Of a stretch of DNA of 61,098 nucleotides, positions 35,883-43,279 are shown one piece after another. Each line of letters opens with the position of its first letter. The first letter of the stretch is position 1. This DNA is from Desulforhabdus sp. TSK. Lineage in GTDB: Bacteria > Desulfobacterota > Syntrophobacteria > Syntrophobacterales > Syntrophobacteraceae. Where the stretch lies: positions 1-61,098 of the forward strand of contig NZ_BQXM01000032.1 of NCBI RefSeq assembly GCF_022836495.1. Direction: 5' to 3'. Below the pieces are notes generated by a model that was given only the letters and a program-made list of their open reading frames with translations, was not told where the DNA came from and searched no databases. The translations under genes were made by a program, and so were the position numbers.

Positions 35883-36068
35883 TTAGACTTCTTCCACCGT
35901 GATGGCATTCTGCTCGCAAACTTCGACACAGCTCTCACAGCCCAGGCATTCGTCTTCGTTCACGGGCTCGGCTTTTCCGTCCACCAGTTCATATACATCA
36001 ACGGGACAAACATCTACGCATTCGCCATCGCCAACGCACTTGTCTTTATCGACAGTAACTTTAAACAT
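35883..36068 (-). CDS. FdIII-type ferredoxin with Asp cluster ligand
   Basis: A 61-residue two-cluster ferredoxin. Cluster II has the full set C41, C44, C47, C51. Cluster I reads C11-x2-D14-x2-C17-x3-C21-P: the second cysteine is aspartate. This is the pattern of Desulfovibrio africanus ferredoxin III, whose cluster interconverts between [3Fe-4S] and [4Fe-4S] with the Asp as ligand and can take other metals; the whole sequence is strikingly similar to that protein from memory. ATG at 36068 is preferred over GTG 36080, with GGAGG just upstream. It is read in the same direction as the dsr operon but separated by a terminator and its own promoter; a role as electron donor to sulfite reduction is inferred. 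Confidence 0.93.
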   Translation of the reverse strand: MFKVTVDKDKCVGDGECVDVCPVDVYELVDGKAEPVNEDECLGCESCVEVCEQNAITVEEV

Positions 36069-36209
36069 TTCATCCTCCACGGATCACGTAAAGTGGTAAC
36101 ACTCACCACGTGCCCCTGCGAGCACAGGTGGGGACAGGGGAATCCCGGTCCCAGGCTTCATTTTCAGGCCCTGTCTCTGTAACCCCTTCGTTTCATCATG
36201 TCAAGCACT

Positions 36210-36238
36210 ATAATACATCCCGTCGCATCACCTTACAA
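36210..36238 (-). promoter_or_regulatory. Promoter for the ferredoxin
   Basis: On the minus strand: TTGTAA (36233-36238), 17-base spacer, TATTAT (36210-36215). The leader to the ATG at 36068 is about 135 bases. It sits between the dsrC terminator and the ferredoxin, which shows that the ferredoxin can be expressed separately. Nothing else is recognisable in 36069-36408. Confidence 0.5.
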
Positions 36239-36347
36239 TCGCTGCAGGATGAGGAGTGGTTGCATGATTTCACAGAGAAGAGCATGAGGATTTATGATCC
36301 ATCAGGGCCACTGAGTCACTCGGACCACCAAGAAATAGACGGAGGGC

Positions 36348-36394
36348 AAAAACACCATGGAGGCTCCATGCAGGCGGACGCCGACATGGAGCCT
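36348..36394 (-). terminator. Terminator after dsrC (end of dsr operon)
   Basis: On the minus strand AGGCTCCATG-type arms 36385-36394 and 36361-36370 form a perfect 10-bp stem with a 14-base GC-rich loop. A short T run follows about 10 bases further on (A run 36348-36352 on the plus strand). It begins 15 bases after the dsrC stop. Confidence 0.6.
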
Positions 36395-36408
36395 TGAGGA
36401 TATTTTGC

Positions 36409-36726
36409 TTAGACGCAACCGGTAGGTTTGGGCAGGCCGGCCATTTTACAGGCTCCCTTGCCCGGTCCCGACGGGAACAGCTCATAGATGTATTTGAGCT
36501 TGTAACCGGTTACCTTGGTGAGAATGCGGACCATGGGGGCGATGCCATGCTTCCGGTAGTAATCCTGAAGCACATGGATGACTTTCCAGTGCTCTTCGGT
36601 AAGCTCTGAAATACCTTCGGAAGCCTTCACATACTCTACCCACTCGGGATTCCACTGATCGAAGCTGCTGATGAAGCCGTCTTCATCAACGTCAAACGAT
36701 TTGCCTTTGAATTCAACTGTTGCCAT
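36409..36726 (-). CDS. dsrC: DsrC sulfur-carrier protein
   Basis: A 105-residue DsrC/TusE-family protein, the physiological partner of DsrAB: during sulfite reduction it leaves as the DsrC trisulfide, which is reduced at the membrane by DsrMKJOP. The flexible C-terminal arm is intact with both redox cysteines, C93 and C104, ten residues apart (CKMAGLPKPTGC), the penultimate cysteine being diagnostic of true DsrC. ATG at 36726 has AAGGAGA 8 bases upstream. It lies 16 bases after dsrN, so it is the last gene of the dsr operon. In many sulfate reducers dsrC lies apart from dsrAB, so the linkage here is notable. Confidence 0.96.
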   Translation of the reverse strand: MATVEFKGKSFDVDEDGFISSFDQWNPEWVEYVKASEGISELTEEHWKVIHVLQDYYRKHGIAPMVRILTKVTGYKLKYIYELFPSGPGKGACKMAGLPKPTGCV

Positions 36727-36741
36727 GGACAATCTCTCCTT

Positions 36742-38217
36742 TTAGAATACGGTTAAATATTCATGGGTTCCAGACATACTTCGTTCCGAATCGGCCTTCT
36801 GGGCCAACAGCTCGCCTATCCTCTCCTTACGATGACATTGAGCAGCCTGCACCATCGCTTTCGCCCAATGCTCATTTCCGACGGAGTGAATGTGAGAATA
36901 ACATGCCAAGGCGTTCTTATAGCACATTCCATCCCAGCCCGCTACTATTCCATGTCCCTTTTTCACTCGAAAAACAAAAGGAAATGACGGCTTGGGACCG
37001 ATGATCCTTGAGTAGTGGAATTCATGCCCTTTGAGGCAGGTTCCTTTGGCAAAATAAGGGTTTTCGTTCAAGCACTCCAACACGGTGTAGCCGTGTCCCT
37101 GAGGCCTTTCCTCGAGAACCACATCATAGGGAAATACCCCGATCATGGGAAAGGTTTTTTCCTGGCGCATGATTTTTCGGCATAAGAACATCAGGCCGCC
37201 GCATTCTGCATAAACGGGTAAGCCGGCCTCGATTTCCCTTTTCAAGGAATCTCTGAAAGGTGTGTTGCCGGCCAGAACTTCCAGATGCGTTTCAGGAAAC
37301 CCTCCTCCGATATAGAGTGCATCTACCGCGGGTAGGGGAGACCCTTCAAAGCTCGAGATCTCCAACAATTGTGCACCCTGCTCACGCAGGGCTTCAAGGT
37401 TTTCAGGATAATAAAACTGGAACGCACTGTCCCTCACAACACCGATGACGACAGGCGCTTGTATCTCCGGCCTCTCTGCAGTTCGCTGCAATTGGGCCGA
37501 CCAGCCGATAGGTCCCGCTCCTTCAGCAATTTGCCACAGGCCCTTGAGATCGACACAACTTCCAACTTTGGAGGCCACGAATTCCAGGGATTCCAGAACA
37601 TTTTTCGATTCCTGAGGCGGGACAAGTCCCAAGTGACGTTCAGGAAAGAAATTTCTTTTTTCCTTGGGGAGAACCCCCATCACCGGGATTCCGCAATAGC
37701 GCTCGATAGCTCCTCGCAGCACCGTTTCATGCCGTTTTCCGGCCACCTGGTTCAAAATGACCCCCGCAATGTGAACATCGGGGTCCAGGTGCTGACATCC
37801 GAGGACCAGAGCCGCCGCCGTCCGCGTCACCTTTGTGGCATCCAACACAAGAATCACTGGAGCTCGAAACAGCTTGGCCAGCTCAGCAGTGGAGAAACTC
37901 CCCTGCACATCCACTCCGTCGTACAAGCCCCGATTACCTTCGATGAGGCTTCCGTCTCCTTTCTGGGATCGGTTGACGAAAGAGCGAAGCATCGCTTCCG
38001 GATCCATGAGGAAGGGATCCAGATTGTAGCAGGGCTGACAGGCCGCGGCGGCCAGCCAACCCGCATCAATGTAGTCGGGCCCCTTTTTGAAGGGGACGAC
38101 CTTCAAACCGAGATCACGTCGCCATGCCGCTGCAAGCCCCATGGAAACAACAGTTTTTCCGGAGCCCCCACGCAGCGCAGCAATCACTAACCGCGGTTTT
38201 TGAAATAACATTACCAT
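36742..38217 (-). CDS. dsrN: DsrN, siroheme amidase (cobyrinate a,c-diamide synthase family)
   Basis: A 491-residue CbiA/CobB-family enzyme. In dsr clusters this is DsrN, which amidates siroheme of sulfite reductase. The N-terminal dethiobiotin-synthetase-like ATPase domain has the P-loop LRGGSGKTVVSMGL, FKKGPDYID and EGNRGLYDG. The C-terminal glutamine amidotransferase domain has IGGGFPETHLEVL and the nucleophile in YAECGGLMFL, with the late GHEFHYS histidine. It may alternatively act in cobalamin synthesis, but position between dsrB (60 bases) and dsrC (16 bases) favours DsrN. ATG at 38217 or 38211 (MLFQKPRLVIA) are both possible. Confidence 0.9.
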   Translation of the reverse strand: MVMLFQKPRLVIAALRGGSGKTVVSMGLAAAWRRDLGLKVVPFKKGPDYIDAGWLAAAACQPCYNLDPFLMDPEAMLRSFVNRSQKGDGSLIEGNRGLYDGVDVQGSFSTAELAKLFRAPVILVLDATKVTRTAAALVLGCQHLDPDVHIAGVILNQVAGKRHETVLRGAIERYCGIPVMGVLPKEKRNFFPERHLGLVPPQESKNVLESLEFVASKVGSCVDLKGLWQIAEGAGPIGWSAQLQRTAERPEIQAPVVIGVVRDSAFQFYYPENLEALREQGAQLLEISSFEGSPLPAVDALYIGGGFPETHLEVLAGNTPFRDSLKREIEAGLPVYAECGGLMFLCRKIMRQEKTFPMIGVFPYDVVLEERPQGHGYTVLECLNENPYFAKGTCLKGHEFHYSRIIGPKPSFPFVFRVKKGHGIVAGWDGMCYKNALACYSHIHSVGNEHWAKAMVQAAQCHRKERIGELLAQKADSERSMSGTHEYLTVF

Positions 38218-38277
38218 CACTCTCTTGCAAAAGGCGCCGCAAGAGACCGGAATCACTCACGGCGCCCACATGATGAT

Positions 38278-39378
38278 TTAGAACTTGAACTGCGTGGTGG
38301 TTCTCCAGGTCATCATGGCCAACCGATAGTCATCGATGTGCTCATGCTGGAACTGCAGACCTGTTTTCTCGAAGAAGCGCTCCCAACCGATGCGGTTGAT
38401 CCAATCGCCCACGCGCTCGTAGCGACGGCCGCCGGCGGCATATTCTTCGACGATCTTCTTGATGGTGTTGACCGTGGCCGGCCAGCGGGGCGGTTCGTTG
38501 GGAATGTAAGGAACAGCCAGCTTCGAGAACATGGGGGTAGAGAGAACGTTGGAAACCTTTCCACCCACCCACAGGGCAATACCATCGCCTTCGCCGTCGG
38601 CCAGGGGCAGGGCGGGGCACATGGTGTAGCAGTTGCCGCAGAACATGCAGCGGTTGTTGTTGATTTCAATGCTCTTCAGCTCGCCGACTTTCTTGGGCTT
38701 GATGGCGGCCGTCGGGCATGCTGCAACAACCAGAGGAATTTCGCATACGTTCTGTACGCGGTCATGCTCGATGAAAGGCGGTTTGCGGTGAACGCCCAGG
38801 ATGGCGATGTCGGAGCAGTGTACGGCGCCGCACATGTTCAGGCAGCAGGCCAGAGCGATGCGCACCTGGGCAGGCAGCTTGTGGGAACCGAAATACTCGA
38901 ACAGCTCATCCATGACAGCCTTCACCACGCCGGAAGCATCGATGGCGGGTGTGTGGCAGTGGGCCCAGCCCTGGGTGTGTACGATATTGGTGATGCTGTT
39001 TCCGGTCCCGCCGATGGGGAACCAGTTTCCACGGCTGCGGAGATCGTCGATGAGAGGCTGCAGCTTGGATTTGTCGCTGACCAGGAACTCGATGTTGTTG
39101 CGGGTGGTCCAACGCAGGTAACCGCCGCAATATTTGTCCGCCAGGTCACACACTTCGCGGATCAGGTCGATACTGATCAGACGGGCTGCGCCAATACGGA
39201 CCGTGTAGAGCTCAGCGCCAGTTTCGGACACGTGAACCAACACACCCGGTTCCAGGATTTCATGATACTTCCACTTCCCAAAGTTGTCTTTGACGATGGG
39301 GGGGAAGAATTTGTCATACTTCGGAGGACCGATATCAGTAATACGATCTTGCATAAGATTGTTGGGATCAAAGGCCAT
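38278..39378 (-). CDS. dsrB: Dissimilatory sulfite reductase, beta subunit
   Basis: A 366-residue DsrB, the catalytic subunit that binds active siroheme and reduces sulfite with electrons and DsrC. The siroheme/[4Fe-4S] cysteines are C141 (GWAHCHTPA) and the C178/C179-C183-C188 cluster ([16 protein letters not shown]). An inserted ferredoxin domain supplies [34 protein letters not shown] near the C-terminus is characteristic. AGGAGG precedes the ATG and dsrA ends 13 bases upstream. The sequence is of the bacterial reductive type in my judgement, consistent with the presence of dsrD. Confidence 0.97.
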   Translation of the reverse strand: MAFDPNNLMQDRITDIGPPKYDKFFPPIVKDNFGKWKYHEILEPGVLVHVSETGAELYTVRIGAARLISIDLIREVCDLADKYCGGYLRWTTRNNIEFLVSDKSKLQPLIDDLRSRGNWFPIGGTGNSITNIVHTQGWAHCHTPAIDASGVVKAVMDELFEYFGSHKLPAQVRIALACCLNMCGAVHCSDIAILGVHRKPPFIEHDRVQNVCEIPLVVAACPTAAIKPKKVGELKSIEINNNRCMFCGNCYTMCPALPLADGEGDGIALWVGGKVSNVLSTPMFSKLAVPYIPNEPPRWPATVNTIKKIVEEYAAGGRRYERVGDWINRIGWERFFEKTGLQFQHEHIDDYRLAMMTWRTTTQFKF

Positions 39379-39391
39379 TTGTATTTACCTC

Positions 39392-40666
39392 CTAAGCTTG
39401 ATGGCGTTGACGGAAAGCAGCTGCGTCGTGTTCCCATCCACCGGGGACTTCTGCTGGATCGTAGAAAATATACGGGTTGAAGCGCGGCGTGTTGACCATG
39501 CGTGGATCGGGCGTCAGGTCGGTCGCCTTCAGGAACTCACGGAGGGTCAAGCGCTGGATCGTCTCACCCAGGCGCTCACGGTTCTTGCCGTTTTCCATCC
39601 ACCAATCCCACATCTTTTCAACAAATTCCTTGAACTCTTCGTAGGGCGGTTCCATCTTGATGAAAGGAATCACCACGCTCGACATCTGAGCGCCTTCCAG
39701 GATCGGGGCCTTCGCGCCGACAAGGATCGTAGCGCCGGTATCCACACCCGGTCTCAGAGCACGGGGCATTACACGGATGCAGTGCATGCAGCGCGTGCAG
39801 TCTTCATCCCAGATTTTGAGGTTCTTGCCGTCCCATTCCATGCACTTGGTGGGGCAGAGGTTGATGACTTCCGCATTGATATCGAATTTACGTTTTTCCG
39901 TTCCGCCGGCACCGGCATGAGGAGTCAATTCGCCCGCAGCATAAGCGCGAACGGATTCCTGATCGATGCGGATCTTGTCACGCCAGGTTCCGATGATGGA
40001 GCAGTCGGAGCGGGCGATAGCGGCCACACAGTCGCAGGGGCAACCGGAGGATTTGAATTTGAACTTATACGGGAACATGGGACGATGGAGAGCATCCTGG
40101 TATTCCATGGTCAGGTCGTAAATGATGTCCTGCGTATTGATACAGGCCCATTCACAACGAGACATGCCCAAGCAGCCTTCAGGGGTTCTCATGTTGGAGC
40201 CGGAGCCGCCCAAATCCATTCCCAGTTCGTGCGTCAGCTCATAGAAAAGGGGCTCCAGGTTATCCGTCGTCGTTCCTAGAAGAACGATATCACCGGTGGA
40301 CCCATGCATATTGGTGAGACCGCTTCCACGAGGCTCCCAAAGGTCGCAGAGCTTGCGAAGAACTTCGGTGGTGTAGTACTTGCTCGCAGGCTGGTTGATA
40401 CGGACGGTGTGGAAGTGAGCGATGGCGGGGAACAGGTCGGGACGGTCACAATAACGGCCGATGATGCCTCCGCCGTAGCCGAGCACACCCACGATACCGC
40501 CGTGCTTCCAGTGTCCCTCTTTTTCCTTGTAGGACAGTTCCATCACGCCCAGCCAGTCTTCACACATGGGGTTCTTGGGAGCCATTCTCTTTACGTCAGA
40601 GACGAAGCTCGGCCAAGGCCCTTTTTCAAGTTCATCGATCAAAGGAGTTGCATGCTTCAGCGCCAT
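39392..40666 (-). CDS. dsrA: Dissimilatory sulfite reductase, alpha subunit
   Basis: A 424-residue DsrA, forming the alpha2beta2 core with DsrB. Characteristic segments: GPWPSFVSDVKR, GHWKHGGIVGVLGYGGGIIGRY, HTVRINQPASKYYTT, WEPRGSGLTNMHGSTGDI, the cysteine cluster GCLGMSRCEWACINT with CPCDCVAA, and a ferredoxin domain with CPTKCMEW and CTRCMHCI. ATG at 40666 has GGAGG 8 bases upstream. A gap of 216 bases without a gene separates it from dsrD upstream, while dsrB follows at 13 bases. A separate dsrA promoter in that gap cannot be excluded. Confidence 0.97.
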   Translation of the reverse strand: MALKHATPLIDELEKGPWPSFVSDVKRMAPKNPMCEDWLGVMELSYKEKEGHWKHGGIVGVLGYGGGIIGRYCDRPDLFPAIAHFHTVRINQPASKYYTTEVLRKLCDLWEPRGSGLTNMHGSTGDIVLLGTTTDNLEPLFYELTHELGMDLGGSGSNMRTPEGCLGMSRCEWACINTQDIIYDLTMEYQDALHRPMFPYKFKFKSSGCPCDCVAAIARSDCSIIGTWRDKIRIDQESVRAYAAGELTPHAGAGGTEKRKFDINAEVINLCPTKCMEWDGKNLKIWDEDCTRCMHCIRVMPRALRPGVDTGATILVGAKAPILEGAQMSSVVIPFIKMEPPYEEFKEFVEKMWDWWMENGKNRERLGETIQRLTLREFLKATDLTPDPRMVNTPRFNPYIFYDPAEVPGGWEHDAAAFRQRHQA

Positions 40667-40882
40667 TCGATTTACCTCCATAGGCCAATTTCTCTTTAGG
40701 TTCCACGGTATTCACCCATCTCTTCCTGATGAAGAATTCTCAAACCCTTTCCCAGTCACCTCCTTCTCATGGGCAAAAATAACCTCTTCGCTCCATTGAA
40801 TCGTTGCCAGACCTTCCGGCTTGGAATGAATGCATGTATTATCCAGAATAAATTCAAGGAAATGAAAGCGGGGGAAGGCCGA

Positions 40883-41119
40883 TCAGTTCATGCCTTTTTC
40901 TTCTTTATCCACATCCCCTTCACTCGGAAGCATATACATGGTGGTGCTGCCGCTGGACCAATACTTCAACTGACCTTCGTTGACAAGCTCGTTGACGATC
41001 TTCTTGGCCTGCATCATCTTGATTTCAGGCACGGCCTTGCACAGGTCGTTGAAATACAGCTTGCTCTTTTTCTGTGTTTTCACAAACTCCATGATACGAC
41101 TTTTTGCATCCTCGCTCAT
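40883..41119 (-). CDS. dsrD: DsrD allosteric activator of sulfite reductase
   Basis: A 78-residue winged-helix protein, DsrD, a marker of reductive Dsr systems and reported to stimulate DsrAB. It has the expected sequence pattern (KSRIMEFVKTQKKSKLYFNDLCKAVPEIKMMQAKKIVNELVNEG, then the wing KYWSSGSTTMYML). ATG at 41119 has AGGAGG 6 bases upstream, superior to the upstream in-frame start at 41161. Here dsrD is the first gene of the operon, before dsrA; in most sulfate reducers it follows dsrB. Confidence 0.95.
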   Translation of the reverse strand: MSEDAKSRIMEFVKTQKKSKLYFNDLCKAVPEIKMMQAKKIVNELVNEGQLKYWSSGSTTMYMLPSEGDVDKEEKGMN

Positions 41120-41200
41120 ACTGTCCTCCTGTAAGGAATCCGAATGCATGTAGAAAAACAACAGAATAGGATCATCCTGTCAGCCCTCGTACTTATAGGA

Positions 41201-41218
41201 AAGTGAATAGATTCACTT
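41201..41218. promoter_or_regulatory. GTGA-N6-TCAC operator palindrome at dsr start site
   Basis: AAGTGAAT-AG-ATTCACTT is a perfect inverted repeat with two central bases, containing GTGA-N6-TCAC, the half-site spacing of Crp/Fnr-family regulators (HcpR in sulfate reducers) and close to Rex sites. It overlaps the expected transcription start (about 41215) of the dsr promoter, a position where bound protein would repress. Confidence 0.6.
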
Positions 41219-41222
41219 TGGA

Positions 41223-41251
41223 TGATTAGCTCGCTCCATGCGCTTTGTCAA
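41223..41251 (-). promoter_or_regulatory. Sigma-70 promoter of the dsr operon
   Basis: On the minus strand TTGACA (41246-41251), exactly 17 bases, TAATCA (41223-41228). The leader to dsrD is about 95 bases. With the palindrome just downstream it forms a compact regulated promoter. The surrounding 41120-41632 stretch has no gene. Confidence 0.65.
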
Positions 41252-41331
41252 TAAAAAAGTCCTCCGGAAGACGGACACAACACCCTGCCGTGAAAAGCCC
41301 CGGCGCCCCTCGGCAGGAAGGAGAACAGGGC

Positions 41332-41360
41332 TTGACACTCCCCGTTCTTGTTGTTAAGTA
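41332..41360 (+). promoter_or_regulatory. Possible promoter for the TPR-slyD genes
   Basis: TTGACA at 41332-41337, a 17-base spacer and TAAGTA at 41355-41360. The -35 is perfect, the -10 poor. It points away from the dsr promoter and would give a 270-base leader. Confidence 0.4.
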
Positions 41361-41632
41361 CCCCTGTCGCCGGGATTTTCAGGAGCATCTATGTCCTTCG
41401 AATTGGAAAGGATTCACATGCATACAACCGGTATGCATTCCATCGAGGCGCTCTGGAGACATCCGGCGAAGCCAGAGGGGAGCGCTTTCAACCTCAGCCC
41501 TTGTCAAGCGGCACACCCCCTTCCGGAGAAATGCACGGCAATGCTCCCCGGTTTCAGGCAGACGGAAACGATGCACTTCTGACGAGATCATTCAGATCGT
41601 ATATTACAAATTGAGGAGAGAGTAAAGAGATC

Positions 41633-42265
41633 ATGGCACATCCCAGTGAAGCGGAAATGAAGCTGAACCTCTACATCAAGTTTTTGAAGGAGAGGCTGTT
41701 TTTTGAGCCGACTTCGGCCACCATGCATTACAATCTCGGCTTGGCCTATTCCCAGAAGGGCCAGTTGGATGAAGCCATCTCTGAATTCAAACAGGCCCTG
41801 GAGCATGATCCCAATCTCGTGGAAGCCCATGTCAACATGGGCGGCCTCTATTACCAGAAGGGCGACCTGGACCAGTGCATCGAGGCCAACTCCAGGGCCA
41901 TCGCTCTGAATCCCAAAATGGCCATCGCCCACAGCAATGTCGGGTTCGCCTATCTCCAGAAGGGCGACACCGAAAACGCCATTGCCTCCAGTCTTTCCGC
42001 CCTGGAGATCACTCCGGACAACTTCCAGGCCTACAATAACCTGGCGGTGGCATACATCCAGGCCGACCAACCGCAGGAGAGCATTGAAGCTTCCCTCAAG
42101 ATATTGAAGATGAACGACCAGTTCGCACCGGCGCACTACAACCTGGCTGTCGCCTATCGTCTGACCGGGGACATGAAAAAGGCTCGCGAGCATTACGAGA
42201 AGGCCAGGGCTCTGGGTTATCCCATCGACAGCGCAGCGGAAGCCGAATGGCGGAATGTCGGGTAG
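41633..42265 (+). CDS. Cytoplasmic TPR protein divergent from the dsr operon
   Basis: A 210-residue protein made almost wholly of about five TPR units (ATMHYNLGLAYSQKGQLDEAISEFKQAL, VEAHVNMGGLYYQKGDLDQCIEAN, IAHSNVGFAYLQKGDTENAIAS, QAYNNLAVAYIQADQPQESIEAS, APAHYNLAVAYRLTGDMKKAREHYEKA). No signal peptide. TPR scaffolds bind proteins; partners cannot be read from sequence. A GGAGAGAG site precedes the ATG. The SlyD-type chaperone follows by 45 bases, and the gene diverges from the sulfite reductase operon, so an assembly-factor role for redox enzymes is a reasonable but untested guess. Confidence 0.9.
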   Translation: MAHPSEAEMKLNLYIKFLKERLFFEPTSATMHYNLGLAYSQKGQLDEAISEFKQALEHDPNLVEAHVNMGGLYYQKGDLDQCIEANSRAIALNPKMAIAHSNVGFAYLQKGDTENAIASSLSALEITPDNFQAYNNLAVAYIQADQPQESIEASLKILKMNDQFAPAHYNLAVAYRLTGDMKKAREHYEKARALGYPIDSAAEAEWRNVG

Positions 42266-42310
42266 CGGGGGCGTTTGCATGGGAATCTCTTCATCGAACG
42301 GGGTGTAAGG

Positions 42311-42823
42311 ATGGAAATCACGAAGGATATCTTTGTCGTCATAGAATACAGCGTGCGCTTGGAAGACGGATCCTACGTCAAGGGAGAAGGAGTCCCCGTG
42401 TCCCTCAATTTCATCGCCGGCTACGACCAGATCATGCCGTCCCTGGAAAAACGACTCCTGGGGCATGCCCAGGGTGACGAAACGGAGTTTGTCATCCCTG
42501 CCCGCGAAGCCTTTGGAGAGCACGATCCCCGGCAGGTCCATCGCAAAACCTTCGAGGAATATCCCCAGGGCCGCTCGCTTCAGGTGGGGAAATGGGTCGT
42601 GGCAACGAATCCCGAAACCCAGGCTCAATACGGATATTTTGTCAAGGAGAAATCAGAGGAAGGCGTGGTGCTCGATTTCAACCACCCTTTGGCGGGAAAG
42701 GATTTGTACTATCGCGTGAAAGTCGTGCACGTGAGGCCGGCCCTCAAGGAGGAGCTGGAATATGTGCGGCCCTGCGAGCACGGTGAGGACCAGGAGACAA
42801 CCGAGGCGATGTCTTTGCAGTAA
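42311..42823 (+). CDS. SlyD-type FKBP peptidyl-prolyl isomerase
   Basis: A 170-residue FKBP of the SlyD type: residues 1-75 and about 130-150 form the isomerase fold (VVIEYSVRLEDGSYV, FIAGYDQIMPSLEKRLLGHAQGDE) with the chaperone 'flap' domain inserted (about 76-128, ending in DFNHPLAGKDLYYRVKVVHV, the typical NHPLAGK motif). Instead of a His-rich metal tail it ends with only CEHGED and acidic residues, so nickel storage is unlikely. ATG at 42311 is used because family members start at this point; the 5' extension from 42275 lacks homology. Confidence 0.92.
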   Translation: MEITKDIFVVIEYSVRLEDGSYVKGEGVPVSLNFIAGYDQIMPSLEKRLLGHAQGDETEFVIPAREAFGEHDPRQVHRKTFEEYPQGRSLQVGKWVVATNPETQAQYGYFVKEKSEEGVVLDFNHPLAGKDLYYRVKVVHVRPALKEELEYVRPCEHGEDQETTEAMSLQ

Positions 42824-42895
42824 CCCTTTTCCGACGCATCCCCCACCGACAGCGGGAAGGTCCGGGATGCGTCGGGATGAAGGATCCACATTGAA

Positions 42896-43225
42896 TCAGA
42901 GGGGCTTCTTATCCTTCAGCCAGCAGCAAAAATCAAAAATCGTTTTGGATCGTATCTCGCCATCCAAAACCCCCCGACACAATTCAAAGAGCTCTCTGTG
43001 CATCGAGACGGATTCCTCCTTCCCATGAGGGGACTGATAAAATTCTTTCACCAGAGCATTGGCCCTCAATGAGGCGTTGCTGAAAATGCGTTCCCGGGGA
43101 TCTTTGGGCTCCTGGAAGGGCTCCCAATTCTCATACCCAATGCGCAGGATGCGCTCCTGTCCCTTCTTGGACATGGCATCGAAAATCGCTTTTTTCTTCA
43201 CTTCATACTCATGGGCATCACTCAT
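42896..43225 (-). CDS. Small hypothetical protein next to siroheme decarboxylase
   Basis: A 109-residue soluble protein that I do not recognise. It is highly charged: an N-terminal helix MSDAHEYEVKKKAIFDAMSKKGQERIL is followed by GYENWEPFQEPKDPRER and two helical segments. A CRGVLDGEIRSKTIFDFCCW end has three cysteines (C at 87, 98, 99), possibly metal or heme related, but with no CxxCH or other known motif. It starts 54 bases after the AhbAB-like stop on the same strand and is probably co-transcribed. Coding is supported by conserved-looking composition and position, not by homology. Confidence 0.75.
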   Translation of the reverse strand: MSDAHEYEVKKKAIFDAMSKKGQERILRIGYENWEPFQEPKDPRERIFSNASLRANALVKEFYQSPHGKEESVSMHRELFELCRGVLDGEIRSKTIFDFCCWLKDKKPL

Positions 43226-43279
43226 TGGCTTCGCTCTTTTTTCTGAAGGACCGGAAGATTGACGTTCGCTTCATGAGGA

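Noticed and set aside
40667-40882. A small gene between dsrD and dsrA following an AAGGAGG-like site
   Set aside because: The only start with plausible frame is 14 bases away and gives 16 codons; nothing supports coding.
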